NCBI RefSeq assembly: GCF_004114935.1
Contig: NZ_CP022221.1
Location: 2,811,001 to 2,875,000, forward strand
Length of the DNA stretch: 64,000 bases
Direction of reading: 5' to 3'
From: Bradyrhizobium zhanjiangense
GTDB lineage: Bacteria; Pseudomonadota; Alphaproteobacteria; Rhizobiales; Xanthobacteraceae
Every line of letters begins with the position of its first letter. Position 1 is the stretch's first letter. This document shows, one piece after another, positions 27,732-37,314 of the stretch. The position numbers and the translations under genes are program-made. Below the pieces are notes generated by a model that saw nothing but the letters and a program-made list of their open reading frames with translations, was not told where the DNA came from and searched no databases.

Positions 27732-28871
27732 TCTGGAGAGTCGGGCAACGACAGATCGAAACGGTCTAAGGATGTACCAACGCCAAGAGGCACCCGTGTC
27801 AAGTGAGCGCGGAAGATGTAGCTAGGCATCTCAGCCCGCAACCAGCGCATTCTGGGTGCATGGCGTTCTTTATTGCTCGCGATCACCTGGGACCGCATGT
27901 TCCGTAGACCACGTTATGGCCTCGATCGATGTCCGGAGTTGGACGCGATTGTCAGGCGGATCGACAAAGGGCTGCGCATGCGTCCAGATCCCACTGCATG
28001 GTCGTGTTCGACGGCCTTGAGGCGACTGTTTCGCGCGTAGTTGTCACGAGCGAAGACGGATTACGTCCGCGACCCGGGATCACCATACTAGCGCCCGAAC
28101 GCCCAAAGCACTGTCGCGCTGTTGAGGGCGGGAAGCCGACCTATGTGGCACCTTTGGACCAATCTCCGCGATTCAACAGCCTATACCCATTGTGAGTGGC
28201 GGCTGGCTCTTCGCCCGTTTGGTTTTTGACGGCCGTGCAAGCGCTGTCAGGTTCAATACTCTTTCAATGAGAGATCGGTCGCTAGCGTTTTGTCAGTGTA
28301 TTCAGAATCTGTGGAGTGAGTGCACGAGTTGGCACGTTGATTGCTGTAAGCATGCAAGAAGACGGCGGGGGGGTGCTCGCGAACGCGAAACCTAGCGGCG
28401 GTCTCTTCGAGAAGCTCGTGCCGGCCAGCAGCCGGCATTTCGCGCAGCTTGCGGCCGAAGGCCGCAAGAGCCAGGTAGATGCGGATAGTCCTTGTAATGC
28501 CGTATGAAGCTCATAGCGGTTCGACCGACTGGCAGGAGCAGAAACCGAGAGGGCCTGCGCGGCGCAAATCTCACCTTGGCTCTGCAAGCGAATGCTGGCC
28601 GTGCCGGGAATTCGCGGCATCGGACTTTTCGTGGACCGGAATCCGTCTGGATCGCCGCCGCTCAGCTGATGAACGCGTTCCCTTCCATGCGCGCGAGCAG
28701 GACTGAGCATGCCGCTGTCTGCTACCGCGAAGGTGGCCACCAAGAATTTCGCCTGGATGGTAAACGCGATCACAAGCCCATCGAAACCAACGAATTCGCG
28801 GTAGCTAATAGTTGGCCCCGATACGAAGTTGCTCCGTCAAGTACCGTTCTCTCCTCATCGCCAGGGGTTAA
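27732..28871. other. Gap of 1.1 kb between fixA and the oxygenase cassette
   Basis: Several frames of 60-160 codons overlap on both strands (28282-28773 minus, 28504-28875 plus, 27929-28195 plus). None has a family motif or good start. A TGGCCC ... TTGCT pair at 28813-28832 resembles a -24/-12 element, but its spacing is 5 bp too long. Confidence 0.4.
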
Positions 28872-30074
28872 ATGACATCTCAAGCGCCTCGATTTACGCC
28901 CGGTCAGCCTCCGCAGATATGCTGCGAGTATTTGACTGAGCAAGCGCGAGCCCTGTTCGGCCCGCATCCGTTCGCTGCGGAAATGTCCCAGCACCAGGTC
29001 GCTAGCCTGCTGCCTGAATATCTGGCCATGTCACAGGCGTTCCCGTACCTGCAGGCGGGGTCGCAAAAGGATCTCATATTCGATGCAATGAATCACAATC
29101 GAGATCTTGCGAGGGACGTTGAACTAACCAGCGTGGTCGCAAATTTCATCTGTTGGGATGAGACGGGTGGTTATGGCCAAATTCTCCGGGGCGGAAAGGC
29201 GGCGCTACCCGATATACTGGTGACTGAAAACTTCCACTCGAACCTGTTTAGAAAGGATGCGTCGCAACTACTCGGCAACGCAATACGGCCCAACTACAGC
29301 GCCACGACTAAGCGGTACCTGCATTCTCTCTATGCCGGATTGTCATCGAAAGATCCCTTAGTGCGTTGTGCCTACATGGTCGCTTTTGAGCTACACGCTG
29401 CGGACATGATCCAGTCGCTATGGACCACTCTGGTCAAAACCTTTAAGGCGCGGCCTGACGATCTTGAGTACTTCCGTAGCCATGTCGGCGGAGAAGATCC
29501 CGCGGAGAAGTATCACGGAGAAATGACAAGCCGGCTGATTGGCGACCTTGTCCCGGCTGACCGTAATGATCGCTTTTTGGATGAATTCGATCGAGCCTAT
29601 CGGCTCAACTTACAGTGGTGCCGCGATCTGCTCCGAATTGTCTCACTTCATGATAATCAGTCGGAGGTCGAACACCATGGCCGTTGTCATTGTGGTTCTG
29701 TTAAGTTCTACGTCCAAGCGCCGCGAGAGCTCTTTGCAGTTCGATGCAATTGCTCAATCTGTCAAATGTCTGGATTTCTGCACTTGCTCGTACCTGGCAA
29801 AAAGCTTGGTATTGAGTGCGGCGAAGAATTCCTCACGGCGTACCAGTTCAACAAGAACATCGCTCGGCACACGTTTTGCCGGGTGTGTGGCGTAAAGCCA
29901 TTCTATAGGCCGCGGTCGAACCCGTCCGGATTCAGCGTAAATATTCGATGCCTGGATAACAGGACCATCGAACGCATAACAATAAGCGAGTTCGATGGCG
30001 AGCATTGGGACCAAGCATTCCGCTCGATGCACCAGGACCTGGAGTCCTGCGTCGAAGATAAAACCCTGGAGTGA
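28872..30074 (+). CDS. Haem-oxygenase-like (putative diiron) domain fused to a GFA/Mss4-like zinc domain
   Basis: A 400-residue two-domain protein. Residues 15-255 are all-helical and read as a haem-oxygenase-like fold of the diiron oxidase/oxygenase (HDO) type: candidate metal ligands are Glu97 (CWDETGGYG), His122, Glu173 (AFELHAADM), His204 (FRSHVGGEDP) and His215 (EKYHGEM). Residues 265-370 form a GFA (glutathione-dependent formaldehyde-activating-like) domain with Cys272/274 (RCHCGSV), Cys292/294/297 (RCNCSIC) and Cys336/339 (FCRVCG). GFA members bind zinc and often handle small adducts. AGGGG precedes the ATG. Six bp downstream is a 2-oxoglutarate oxygenase gene, so both probably act on one small molecule. 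The domain calls are from motif reading; ligand residues are candidates. Confidence 0.7.
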   Translation: MTSQAPRFTPGQPPQICCEYLTEQARALFGPHPFAAEMSQHQVASLLPEYLAMSQAFPYLQAGSQKDLIFDAMNHNRDLARDVELTSVVANFICWDETGGYGQILRGGKAALPDILVTENFHSNLFRKDASQLLGNAIRPNYSATTKRYLHSLYAGLSSKDPLVRCAYMVAFELHAADMIQSLWTTLVKTFKARPDDLEYFRSHVGGEDPAEKYHGEMTSRLIGDLVPADRNDRFLDEFDRAYRLNLQWCRDLLRIVSLHDNQSEVEHHGRCHCGSVKFYVQAPRELFAVRCNCSICQMSGFLHLLVPGKKLGIECGEEFLTAYQFNKNIARHTFCRVCGVKPFYRPRSNPSGFSVNIRCLDNRTIERITISEFDGEHWDQAFRSMHQDLESCVEDKTLE

Positions 30075-30080
30075 ACTCGA

Positions 30081-30758
30081 ATGGCGCGCGCAATGAATCA
30101 TAAACCCCGTCTGCTTTCAGAAGAGGCTTTGACAAAATACCGCATAGAGCTGTTGGTGAAGGGGACGGTCGTGATTGGCCCCCAGATATTGTTCACTCAG
30201 GATGAATTGGCCAAGATCGATCAGCTGCAGGCTGAGATTCCCGAAGAAGAAGTGAGGGAGGGAGATGCCGGCGACTCGCACAATGTTTTCGTCAAACGCG
30301 TGAGGATAGACCCGCCCGGCCGCGCGCCTAGCAACGCGAGTGGTGCAGCTCCAGGGCAGATCATGGAACTACTTGAAAGGAAAGACCGCAGCTTCGCGCT
30401 AAGAAAGATTTTGGGAGCCACGTCAGATTACGTGATTCGCCGATGCCAAATGCATCGGATGCCCCCTGGTTCCTTTGTTGGCATTCATCTGGATGCTGCG
30501 AGCGATCCGGATTTCGAGTACTCGGTGATTGTGCAGCTGGCGAGGGACTTCGAGGGCGGTGAGTTCGTGGTATATCCAAGCGGGTACGAACACCAAGTAT
30601 ACCGACCGCCCTTTGGCGCCGTGCTTGTCACCACATGTAGGGTCCAGCATGAGGTGAAGCCTGTGCTGACCGGCGAGCGACGATCGCTGGTCTACTTCTG
30701 TTCAAAACGCAGCGGCGCGAACCGCCGGATCATCGAAAGTTCTACCGCGGGCTTATGA
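30081..30758 (+). CDS. 2-oxoglutarate/Fe(II)-dependent oxygenase (prolyl-hydroxylase-like)
   Basis: A 225-residue protein whose C-terminal half is a double-stranded beta-helix oxygenase: iron ligands His136 and Asp138 (VGIHLDAASD) and His190 (CRVQHEVKP), the 2-oxoglutarate-binding Arg200/201 (GERRSLVYF), with the usual FEGGEFVVYPSG strand pair between them. This pattern is that of the P4H-like / 2OG-FeII_Oxy family (HxD...H...R). The N-terminal 100 residues are a helical extension. GGAG lies about 9 nt upstream, and only 6 bp separate it from the HDO-GFA gene, so they form an operon. The substrate is unknown; hydroxylation of a peptide or small acid is plausible. Confidence 0.85.
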   Translation: MARAMNHKPRLLSEEALTKYRIELLVKGTVVIGPQILFTQDELAKIDQLQAEIPEEEVREGDAGDSHNVFVKRVRIDPPGRAPSNASGAAPGQIMELLERKDRSFALRKILGATSDYVIRRCQMHRMPPGSFVGIHLDAASDPDFEYSVIVQLARDFEGGEFVVYPSGYEHQVYRPPFGAVLVTTCRVQHEVKPVLTGERRSLVYFCSKRSGANRRIIESSTAGL

Positions 30759-31241
30759 GGTGGGGTGGCTGAAATGGCTTTGGGATGACTTGGGTAACGG
30801 GTGAGCTCTCAGAAGAGATTGGTAGCTTGCCCATCTTGTGGTCAGACTGTCCCTCGCAAAGGCTGCCACAATGCAGGTCGGAAGCCACAGCTAGCTTTGC
30901 TGCCTGTAAAGGCCACCACGCGTAATCCGGGCAAGGGTTTGCTCAGGTAGTTGTGGTAAGTCATCGTCGCTGCCTCGAACCGAGAGGCGCGTCGGCGCGT
31001 GCGCGATGGTGTAATCGCGCCGCGCGCAGGAAGGCCCTGTTGTCGTCAGGGTCTCGACAGCTACACACCTAGCAAAACAGCCGCATGCTCGGGCTGATTT
31101 GGGACGGATGGGCGCGAACTGGGCCTTTGCAGGGTCCATCAGAAGAGAAGTCTCATCTGAAGCCCCTAATCGCACGCGGTCTTTTGCTCGATCGTCGTGC
31201 ATTAGCCGAGTCCTGAGTATTCATTTCGAAAGTGAGAACGG
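30759..31241. other. Gap before the nopD relic
   Basis: No supported gene. I looked for a tts box ahead of the effector relic and saw none with the required TCAG...TCG...AAGC spacing. Confidence 0.35.
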
Positions 31242-31793
31242 ATGGACTTTACCTCAACTCGCGGGTGGCTCCATGAGTCGGGCAGCGCGGGCCAGCAAGA
31301 GAACTTGTCGGTTTCCCCGTCGGCAGACGCCCGGCCGACCACGCCCTCGTGGCCGAATTGCACAGGAACGATCCGGATCTCACCGCCCAGACCCGGATCG
31401 TTCAACCCGGGCAAGCCCAGCTGCTGCGCTTAATTCGGAGCCGGAGCGACGCACAAACCTTCCGGCAGATCGTCAATGATCAGCATGACAACGGTACCGC
31501 CAACTTCCTGTTCGTGACTGTGAACGATGGTGGTGTTACCGGCGGCGGCGACCGACTGGTCGCTGCTGCTGGTTGATCGCCGCGTGCCCGCCGCCCCCGT
31601 TGCCTATCACTATGACTCCGCCGGGTCTCACAACAGCACCGTCGCAGAGCAGCTCGCAGCACGTCTCGGCTCGCGTCTGCAAGCGGCCGGCATGGCCCGG
31701 CAACAGAACGGCCTAATTGCGGAGTACTTTGTGATAGACGCGAAGCGAGCACTGATTAGACGATTGTCGCAGGGGCGAGCGGCAAGACGATGA
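31242..31793 (+). pseudogene. Relic of a NopD-like (Ulp1/C48 SUMO-protease) type III effector
   Basis: Two plus-strand frames together resemble the C-terminal Ulp1-like protease domain of NopD/XopD-type effectors. The first (to about 31540) gives ELHRNDPDLTAQTRIVQPGQ and NGTANFLFVTVND. The second gives TDWSLLLVDRRVPAAPVAYH, YDSAGSHNSTVAEQLAARLG and FVIDAKRALIRRL. Intact proteases read HWSLLLVDR, where His is catalytic; here it is Asp. The catalytic-Cys segment (normally xxYDCGVF) reads GLIAEYF without Cys. With a frameshift and both catalytic residues lost, the gene is dead. The N-terminal secretion part is absent. Confidence 0.65.
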
Positions 31794-34084
31794 GCCGCTG
31801 TACATCGAGCACCTGATCGCCGAACCTGCCCATACGGAGATGGTACAAATGGTTAGCCATGTCCTGCTCCTGTGCAGCAAATAGCCAAAGATTCCCGTTG
31901 TGTTCCTCCCAGGGTGCCGAGATTGCCTTCGTGAGGCCCCTCGTTCAACGCTGAAATCGTAGCGCTCAATGCTCAATGAAAACCGATTAATGCAACAAAT
32001 CCCGCATGGGCGCCTAAATTCGGCGTTCCATCGCCTTCTTTCGTGGTTTTGTTGCGCCTATTATCGGTTTGTCCGGCAGAGCGCGATGTTTGATCACTGC
32101 GCCTGCTGTGATTCATCGATGAAAGCCCGCCATGTAGCGGATTACGAAGAAAGTCACGGCGACGACGGCGGACGTTACAGCGAGTGAAAACGCTACTCGC
32201 GCCAAGAACTGGCCAGGGCTAAGCCCGTCCCATGAACTCATTTTCGTGCTTTGCCTTACGACTCGGATTTGCGCTTGCAGGATGATCGTACCATAGGCAC
32301 TTGCGAGTAATCAGCGGAATTCGGTTTGTGCGCGCCGCGAATCGTCGCGCCCCTCGAGCTGCTGAGCAACTGACCCGTTGAATTGGTGGGGCCAAGTAGG
32401 ATTGCCATCTTTCGTGACGCGGTTTTGTTGTCGATGCACAGCTTATTGTCGGCGATACTCAGAATAAAACCTGGACTCTCGAGTAATTCCCATCGCTGGT
32501 TAGGATCGGCAGGGTGTAGACTGCAAGCGTCAGCGCTACTTCCGGAGCGATGCGATCGCCTTTCTGTGCGATTGCGAGCTTACCTGCGCTTGAGTTCAAC
32601 GTTGACACGCGAATGTCGGGTTGCAAACATTTTGCGTCCTGATGGACAGTGGGACAGAACAAAATAGGACAGACTCGACAAGTACACACAGCCAGGCGAG
32701 GTACAGCAGCCTTTTGAAAAAAAGGCACGTTGCTTGCTTGGGTGCAGTGAGCGTCACCGGCCTTGCAGGGGCTGTGATGCTGGGGCGGGCCTGACATGAT
32801 TCAGGGCCATTTCGGGTCCGCCCCGTTATTGTTCGCGAGGCAACATGGAGCAACGTATTCGAGCGGCTTCAGCGGCTGTCGCGTTCGCTCATGCGCTCGG
32901 TCGCGAAGTCCTCAGCGTGTACGAACATGAAGGCCGCAGTACAACAGAATCAGAGTCCGCGTAACCGGAGCATAACAAACGGTTACGACTTCGAAAGTGA
33001 ATGTCACATCGCCGGTGCGCTACCGAGGATATATCACTTCGGTGCGGAGTCGCATTGATACTGACGCCCAAGTGCCCACGACTCTACAGTGGCCTTGATT
33101 ATTGCACCTCAACCCACTTCTCCGTGAGAGTGACGGACAATGGTGTCCAGATAGTCGATTGGCGGAGGAATTCCTTCACATACACCGTCTGGTGGGTGGT
33201 CCGCGCAATAGAACGAAGCCGACGATGGAAATTGCGCTAGCAATTGGCGCTGTACTCGTTTCACCGCAATCACGGTCGCTTGCCTGTGGGCGCTTGGAGC
33301 CTGCGGTGGCTGAGTATCTTGGTGAATGAGGCCGATGGAACGTTTGTTACCATGCCGCCCCTTCTCGTTGAACTTCTGTGCGGTCCCACTGGATTGGCCT
33401 GACGGCCCCCCTAGCGGTCGTGCTGTTGTGGATGTTGATTGTGTGCGAATGCCGCCGGAACAAACGGGTGCGGACTGCTCGAAAGCTATACGGGTGCGGT
33501 GGGCTAACCGCGGCCCGCTATCAGGGCCGCGCGTTTTGAGCGGATCACTCTGCAAGCTTAAGGCTCAGGTAGTTCGGAGAGTAGGGCGGGTCAGCGGCTT
33601 TCGTTGGCCTTGACAGCACCGAAACGCCCATCTTGAAGGCCATGATCTGATTGACGCTTCCGTTGTAGAAGACAAGGCAGTCACCATAGCTCAATACGTG
33701 CGCTAAATTGGCTCTATTCAGCGGAAGCGCCTCGCCGCCGACAGCTTGAATGCGCCGATAGCTGTCTTCGTGATGCCTTGCGATGCACGCGTTCTGGCGA
33801 GGGGCCATCTGGCTGACTCCGGTGGCTTTCTAAAATCATACAGTTCGCCAGAAAGCCGCGACACTCCTAACTTAAGTAGGCCATCTCCCAATGGGCCCGC
33901 GAACGCGTGCGTTATCCTCGCTTGCTGATCGTCCCGTGGAAGAACGGCAGGCAGCCAGGATAGGCGGTCTCGCCTCAGTGGTCATCGTGCGGTTGCTCTC
34001 TCTTCCGTTTACCCCGGCTTTTGGCTGATCCCACCAACTCTCCCGCTCGTTTGTATCCATCCGAGCTAAGCCACGGACAAGGGA
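31794..34084. other. Gene-poor stretch of about 2.3 kb
   Basis: I find no gene, transposase motif or RNA here. Frames longest among them (33109-33555 minus, 33545-33808 minus, 33326-33613 plus) have no recognisable domain. The stretch lies between an effector relic and an IS66 relic and is probably decayed island DNA. Confidence 0.4.
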
Positions 34085-34315
34085 TTACGGATTCCACCGC
34101 TTGAGGAGTTTGGGGTCTTCCTTGTGCATCCTGATGAGCTCGATCTGTATTTCGATGCCGAAGTCGGTGAATGCCAGGACGCCGTCTTCACCTATGCCGT
34201 AAACCCAGATGACGCCGGCCTCCGTTTCCATTCCGTTGGCGACATCCCACCGGTCCTCGTCCTCTCCGAGGTCCTTTTCGACGCGATCGAGGTGAGGATG
34301 GCATGAACTTTATGG
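34085..34315 (-). pseudogene. Small gene fragment next to the IS66 relic
   Basis: A minus-strand frame without a start codon reads HLDRVEKDLGEDEDRWDVAN, METEAGVIWVYGIGEDGVLA and FTDFGIEIQIELIRMHKEDP, ending at a TAA (34085-34087). Codon pattern and acidic, balanced composition look genuinely coding, and I recall similar short Bradyrhizobium proteins. An upstream in-frame TAA (about 34316) and the absence of ATG/GTG indicate a truncated or frameshifted gene, adjoining the tnpC end of the IS66 relic. Confidence 0.4.
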
Positions 34316-34344
34316 ACGTGCATAGCTCCGCGCCTGGGTGAAGA

Positions 34345-34810
34345 GTGTCGACGCAGGAGGCGTCCAGTTCCAAGGCAACAACTCGCACAGGCGGCTCTGT
34401 GGGATGTTGGCGATGCGCGCAAGAACGTCGGCGAGCCAGGCTTTCGATTGATGTCGTTGAGACCCGCCGTCATGGTGAGGGTGGACATCACGGCAGCCGG
34501 CTCGGCGCCACGATCAGAACCGGCGAAGTTCATCTTCAGTTGCGGCCGCCTCGAGCTCCTCAAGTTCCAGCTCCAATTGATCGAGCAGTAGCGCCGACCG
34601 CTCCGAGCGCGTCCCATAAAATGTCCGTCGCAGCTTCTCAATCTCGAGCTTGAGGTGGGAGATCAGCGCTTCGCTGCTCGATTGCTTTGCTTGGGCATTG
34701 GCCGCATCAGAAAGTTTGGCCTCCGCCGCAAGCCTGGCCGCACGCTCGGCCAGGATCATTGCATGCGCCGCAGCGAGATCGGGCGGCAGTCCGTCGCCGG
34801 CGGAGTCCAT
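34345..34810 (-). pseudogene. tnpC: IS66 transposase tnpC, internal deletion
   Basis: The N-terminal part (to ATG 34810) encodes MDSAGDGLPPDLAAAHAMIL, the typical coiled-coil region (ALISHLKLEIEKLRRTFYG) and TRSERSALLLDQLELELEEL. It stops being colinear at ATEDEL. In other frames the sequence then jumps to the family C-terminus: NFAGSDRGAE ... AAVMSTL and KAWLADVLARIANIPQSRLC, ELLPWNW. About 1 kb coding for the catalytic domain is missing, and there are frame changes in the C-terminal piece. Confidence 0.75.
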
Positions 34811-34855
34811 GACCAAATGGAATCATGTTCGCCGCCAGATTCAAACGACAAACTC

Positions 34856-35195
34856 TCAGCCCACGCTGGTTGGACGCCAGGACTCCTGGGGATTGCGCCA
34901 ATCGATGCCGAACAAAAGATAGCTCATCTGTGCCTGCGAGATCGACACCACGCCGTCCGCCAGCGACGGCATATAAAACGACCTCTCTCCAAGTAAACAG
35001 GCATGCTCCCTGGCCATTATGCCAGATCACCTTCAATAGATCGCCCCGGGGCCCGCGGAAGCAGAACAAACGACCGCTCTGGGGATCACGGCACAGCACC
35101 TCTTGGACCTGCAACGAAAATGAGGCGAAGCCTTTGCGCATGTCGGTGTGGCCCGTCGCCGGCCACACCCGAACTCCCGTAGGGATTGGAATCAT
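34856..35195 (-). pseudogene. tnpB: IS66 accessory protein TnpB, frameshifted
   Basis: It begins MIPIPTGVRVWPATGHTDMR and continues QVQEVLCRDPQSGRLFCFRG and LLKVIWHNGQGACLF, the IS66 Orf2 signature. Near 34985 the frame shifts; the proper C-terminus (SFYMPSLADGVVSISQAQMS, then FGIDWRNPQESWRPTSVG) is in another frame and ends at 34856. One indel accounts for it. Confidence 0.8.
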
Positions 35196-35231
35196 CGCGG
35201 ATCCAGAGCCTCGATAGTCCGACGAAGCGCC

Positions 35232-35555
35232 TCAACGTCGCGCCCCGCATCGACAATGACACGCCGCCGCCAGCTCTATCTCAATCCGATGCTCCGTCGA
35301 ATGTGCTGTCGCACTCTCCGATGAGGCCGCCACCGAGGTCATGCCCCCACCCTCGGCCACAACTGCCCTGACAAAGCCAGCCTCGGATTTGGTCCGGTCT
35401 GCCGCGAAGGCCCTTCGCCAAGTGACCAGCAGAGAACGCGACAAGCCATATCGCCGCGCAGTCGCCGCAACCAGGCGTGGCTCGGACATGCTTTCCAAAA
35501 CAATCCGAGCCTTCTCCTCTTCAGACCAGCGCCGCTGCCGGCCCGTTTCCACCAC
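35232..35555 (-). CDS. tnpA: IS66 accessory protein TnpA (OrfA)
   Basis: A 107-residue helix-turn-helix protein: MVETGRQRRWSEEEKARIVL, SMSEPRLVAATARRYGLSRS, LLVTWRRAF. This is the IS66 Orf1/IS3-like HTH_Tnp_1 domain. The C-terminus (AACHCRCGARR) differs from the usual IS66 OrfA end and may be altered by a late frameshift. It appears intact over the DNA-binding part. Confidence 0.75.
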   Translation of the reverse strand: MVETGRQRRWSEEEKARIVLESMSEPRLVAATARRYGLSRSLLVTWRRAFAADRTKSEAGFVRAVVAEGGGMTSVAASSESATAHSTEHRIEIELAAACHCRCGARR

Positions 35556-35833
35556 TCAAGTCGATTCAGCGCACGGATCATATGGCTGTCCATACGTACA
35601 GTTCTCAACTATCAGGCCAGTCCGCTGCAAGGCGTCTCTCCTCGGAGGCTTACCGCCGATCGGCACGCACTTCAGGAGCGACTTAAGGGTAGTCGCGATT
35701 GGGGCTGACAGAGCTAGAGAGAGACGCAGCAGACATTCACGTCACGTCCTCAGGTACGGGTTTCAAGCGCGCGATCGGAAGCAGGGGCAAGTTCGGATGA
35801 ATTGAACGGTCCAAGATATGGTCGATATCTCAA
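35556..35833. other. Gap between IS66 relic and ATP-grasp gene
   Basis: Nothing supported. A sequence at about 35741-35775 (ACGTCACGTCCTCAGG ... TTTCAAG) resembles the MerR-type motif, but the spacing is wrong. Confidence 0.35.
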
Positions 35834-37150
35834 TCAAGCCATTCTCAGTAGGCGGTTCTGCAGATCGCGGGCCGCGGGCCTGTCGCGCGCAATCACAAGG
35901 CACTCCACCGTGCCAGCCTCTTCGTCCGCGGCAAGCGGGATCACGCCCTCCTTACGTGTGCGGTCGAATAGAAATCCTTCCTTGCCGAAACGATCATGCG
36001 CTGTTTGGAGGGACCGTGATCGAACATTTCTCACGGATAAAATAACGTTGCAACCGGAATAGTCGAAGCCCAGCAGCCGGACGGCAATACTGTGTAACAC
36101 CGAGCCGCCACCCCAGCGGCCGTTCGCTTCATTAAACAGCAACCGTCCGCTATTCGCGAAAATGGCGTCAATGTTGATCATTCCGCGATATCCCAGGTCT
36201 CGCGCAAGCGCCACAAATCGGTAGGCGTGCGCCTGGGCGGTCAACCATTGCTCGTTCCTCAGGTCACTTGGAAGCTCAAGTCCTGTCCAGATCAGAGCTC
36301 GTTCGGATCGATCTGTGCTTTTACGCACACGTATGTTTCCACTGTTGATGAAAACGATTGAACCATCATCCTCAATTTCATACTCGAGATAGAACAAAGA
36401 CCTGGCCAGGTGGTACGACTCCACGACCAGCGTCTTACACGACGCTGTTGTCATCTCAGACCAAAGCGCGTCAGGATCCAACGACGGCCATGAAATTCGC
36501 CGGGTATCTCTTGCCCCAGGTAGCGGATCGCTTTCATTGCCGGTCAGGATGACATTTCCGACTCCACCGGCTCCATTGTCCAGCTTTACAATGACTCTGC
36601 CGGTCTCGGATCTGAGGGAAGTGACCGCTCTGAATAGTTCGTTAGAGTCCGTCGTGACAGATCCATTGGGCAGCGGAAGTGCGACGCTTGTCGCCAATTG
36701 ACGGAAGTGGCTCTTGCGGTTCAACAGATCAGGCCCTCGCTGCAGAGCGAAGTCGTCGCCTGTCTTCGGTATGCCCAGCATGGCCGCCAGGCGTGCGACG
36801 CCTTCAGTGGAGTAGCAGGGATACAATCGCCAAGTTGATTTCTGACGAATATGTCTGTTGATCCGCTCAACGACAGTCTTGGACAGCAATGTGCAGTCGT
36901 CAAGGACCGGCGATTGGCGGCCGCCTTCAGGTACGAGCAGAAAAAGACTCGATGCGTCGAAATCGAGCGTCGCGCCAATGAAGGATAGCAGATCCGCCGG
37001 GATGACTACCGGGGAGACTATTAGGTCGCCTTGCTGGGCAAACCACGCCGAACGGTATGCCGAGTTGGCGGCCAGCGAAAGTTGAGCTGGTGTCAGATCG
37101 GCGCCCGACATTTGAGCCGTACCGGCATTCATGATCAAGATCCGCGGCAT
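35834..37150 (-). CDS. ATP-grasp ligase with pre-ATP-grasp domain
   Basis: A 438-residue protein resembling the 'pre-ATP-grasp plus ATP-grasp' peptide ligases (PGM1-like) that join amino or other acids to peptides or small molecules. The N-terminus is a Rossmann-like pre-ATP-grasp domain (MPRILIMNAGTAQMSGADLT). The ATP-grasp part includes RKSHFRQLA, GRVIVKLDNGAGGVGNVIL (glycine-rich ATP loop, about residues 190-208), FYLEYEIEDDGSIVFINSGN and GMINIDAIFANSGRLLFNEANGR (split; metal-binding Asp/Glu/Asn, about 340-362). GGAGGTC precedes the ATG. It is the most downstream gene of a minus-strand series with an acyl-CoA ligase 165 bp before it. The product is unknown. Confidence 0.7.
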   Translation of the reverse strand: MPRILIMNAGTAQMSGADLTPAQLSLAANSAYRSAWFAQQGDLIVSPVVIPADLLSFIGATLDFDASSLFLLVPEGGRQSPVLDDCTLLSKTVVERINRHIRQKSTWRLYPCYSTEGVARLAAMLGIPKTGDDFALQRGPDLLNRKSHFRQLATSVALPLPNGSVTTDSNELFRAVTSLRSETGRVIVKLDNGAGGVGNVILTGNESDPLPGARDTRRISWPSLDPDALWSEMTTASCKTLVVESYHLARSLFYLEYEIEDDGSIVFINSGNIRVRKSTDRSERALIWTGLELPSDLRNEQWLTAQAHAYRFVALARDLGYRGMINIDAIFANSGRLLFNEANGRWGGGSVLHSIAVRLLGFDYSGCNVILSVRNVRSRSLQTAHDRFGKEGFLFDRTRKEGVIPLAADEEAGTVECLVIARDRPAARDLQNRLLRMA

Positions 37151-37314
37151 CCGCGACCTCCGGGCATCTGGACGCGATCAGACAGGGATCGTCATGCCAA
37201 CAATGTTGAACTTGCTGCGCCGTGGTGAGGCACTGAGCGAAGGTTGATTTTGCGCCGTCTCGATGTCACCTGCGATGTACCGGGAGAGCACGGCCCGCCT
37301 TCAATCTGCCGATC

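Larger units (their letters stand above)
34345..35555 (-). mobile_element. IS66-family insertion sequence, internally deleted relic
   Basis: The three IS66 genes tnpA, tnpB and tnpC occur in normal order on the minus strand, but tnpB is frameshifted and tnpC has lost its middle, including the DDE catalytic core. The element is about 1.2 kb instead of about 2.5 kb and cannot transpose by itself. Terminal inverted repeats could not be fixed by eye. Confidence 0.8.

Noticed and set aside
28813..28832. Possible -24/-12 promoter (TGGCCC ... TTGCT) before the oxygenase cassette
   Set aside because: GG and GC are 15 bp apart instead of 10, which sigma-54 does not tolerate.
35741..35775. Seventh MerR-type promoter copy
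   Set aside because: Spacing between ACGT half-sites and TTTCAAG is 2 bp short and the -10 is not recognisable.
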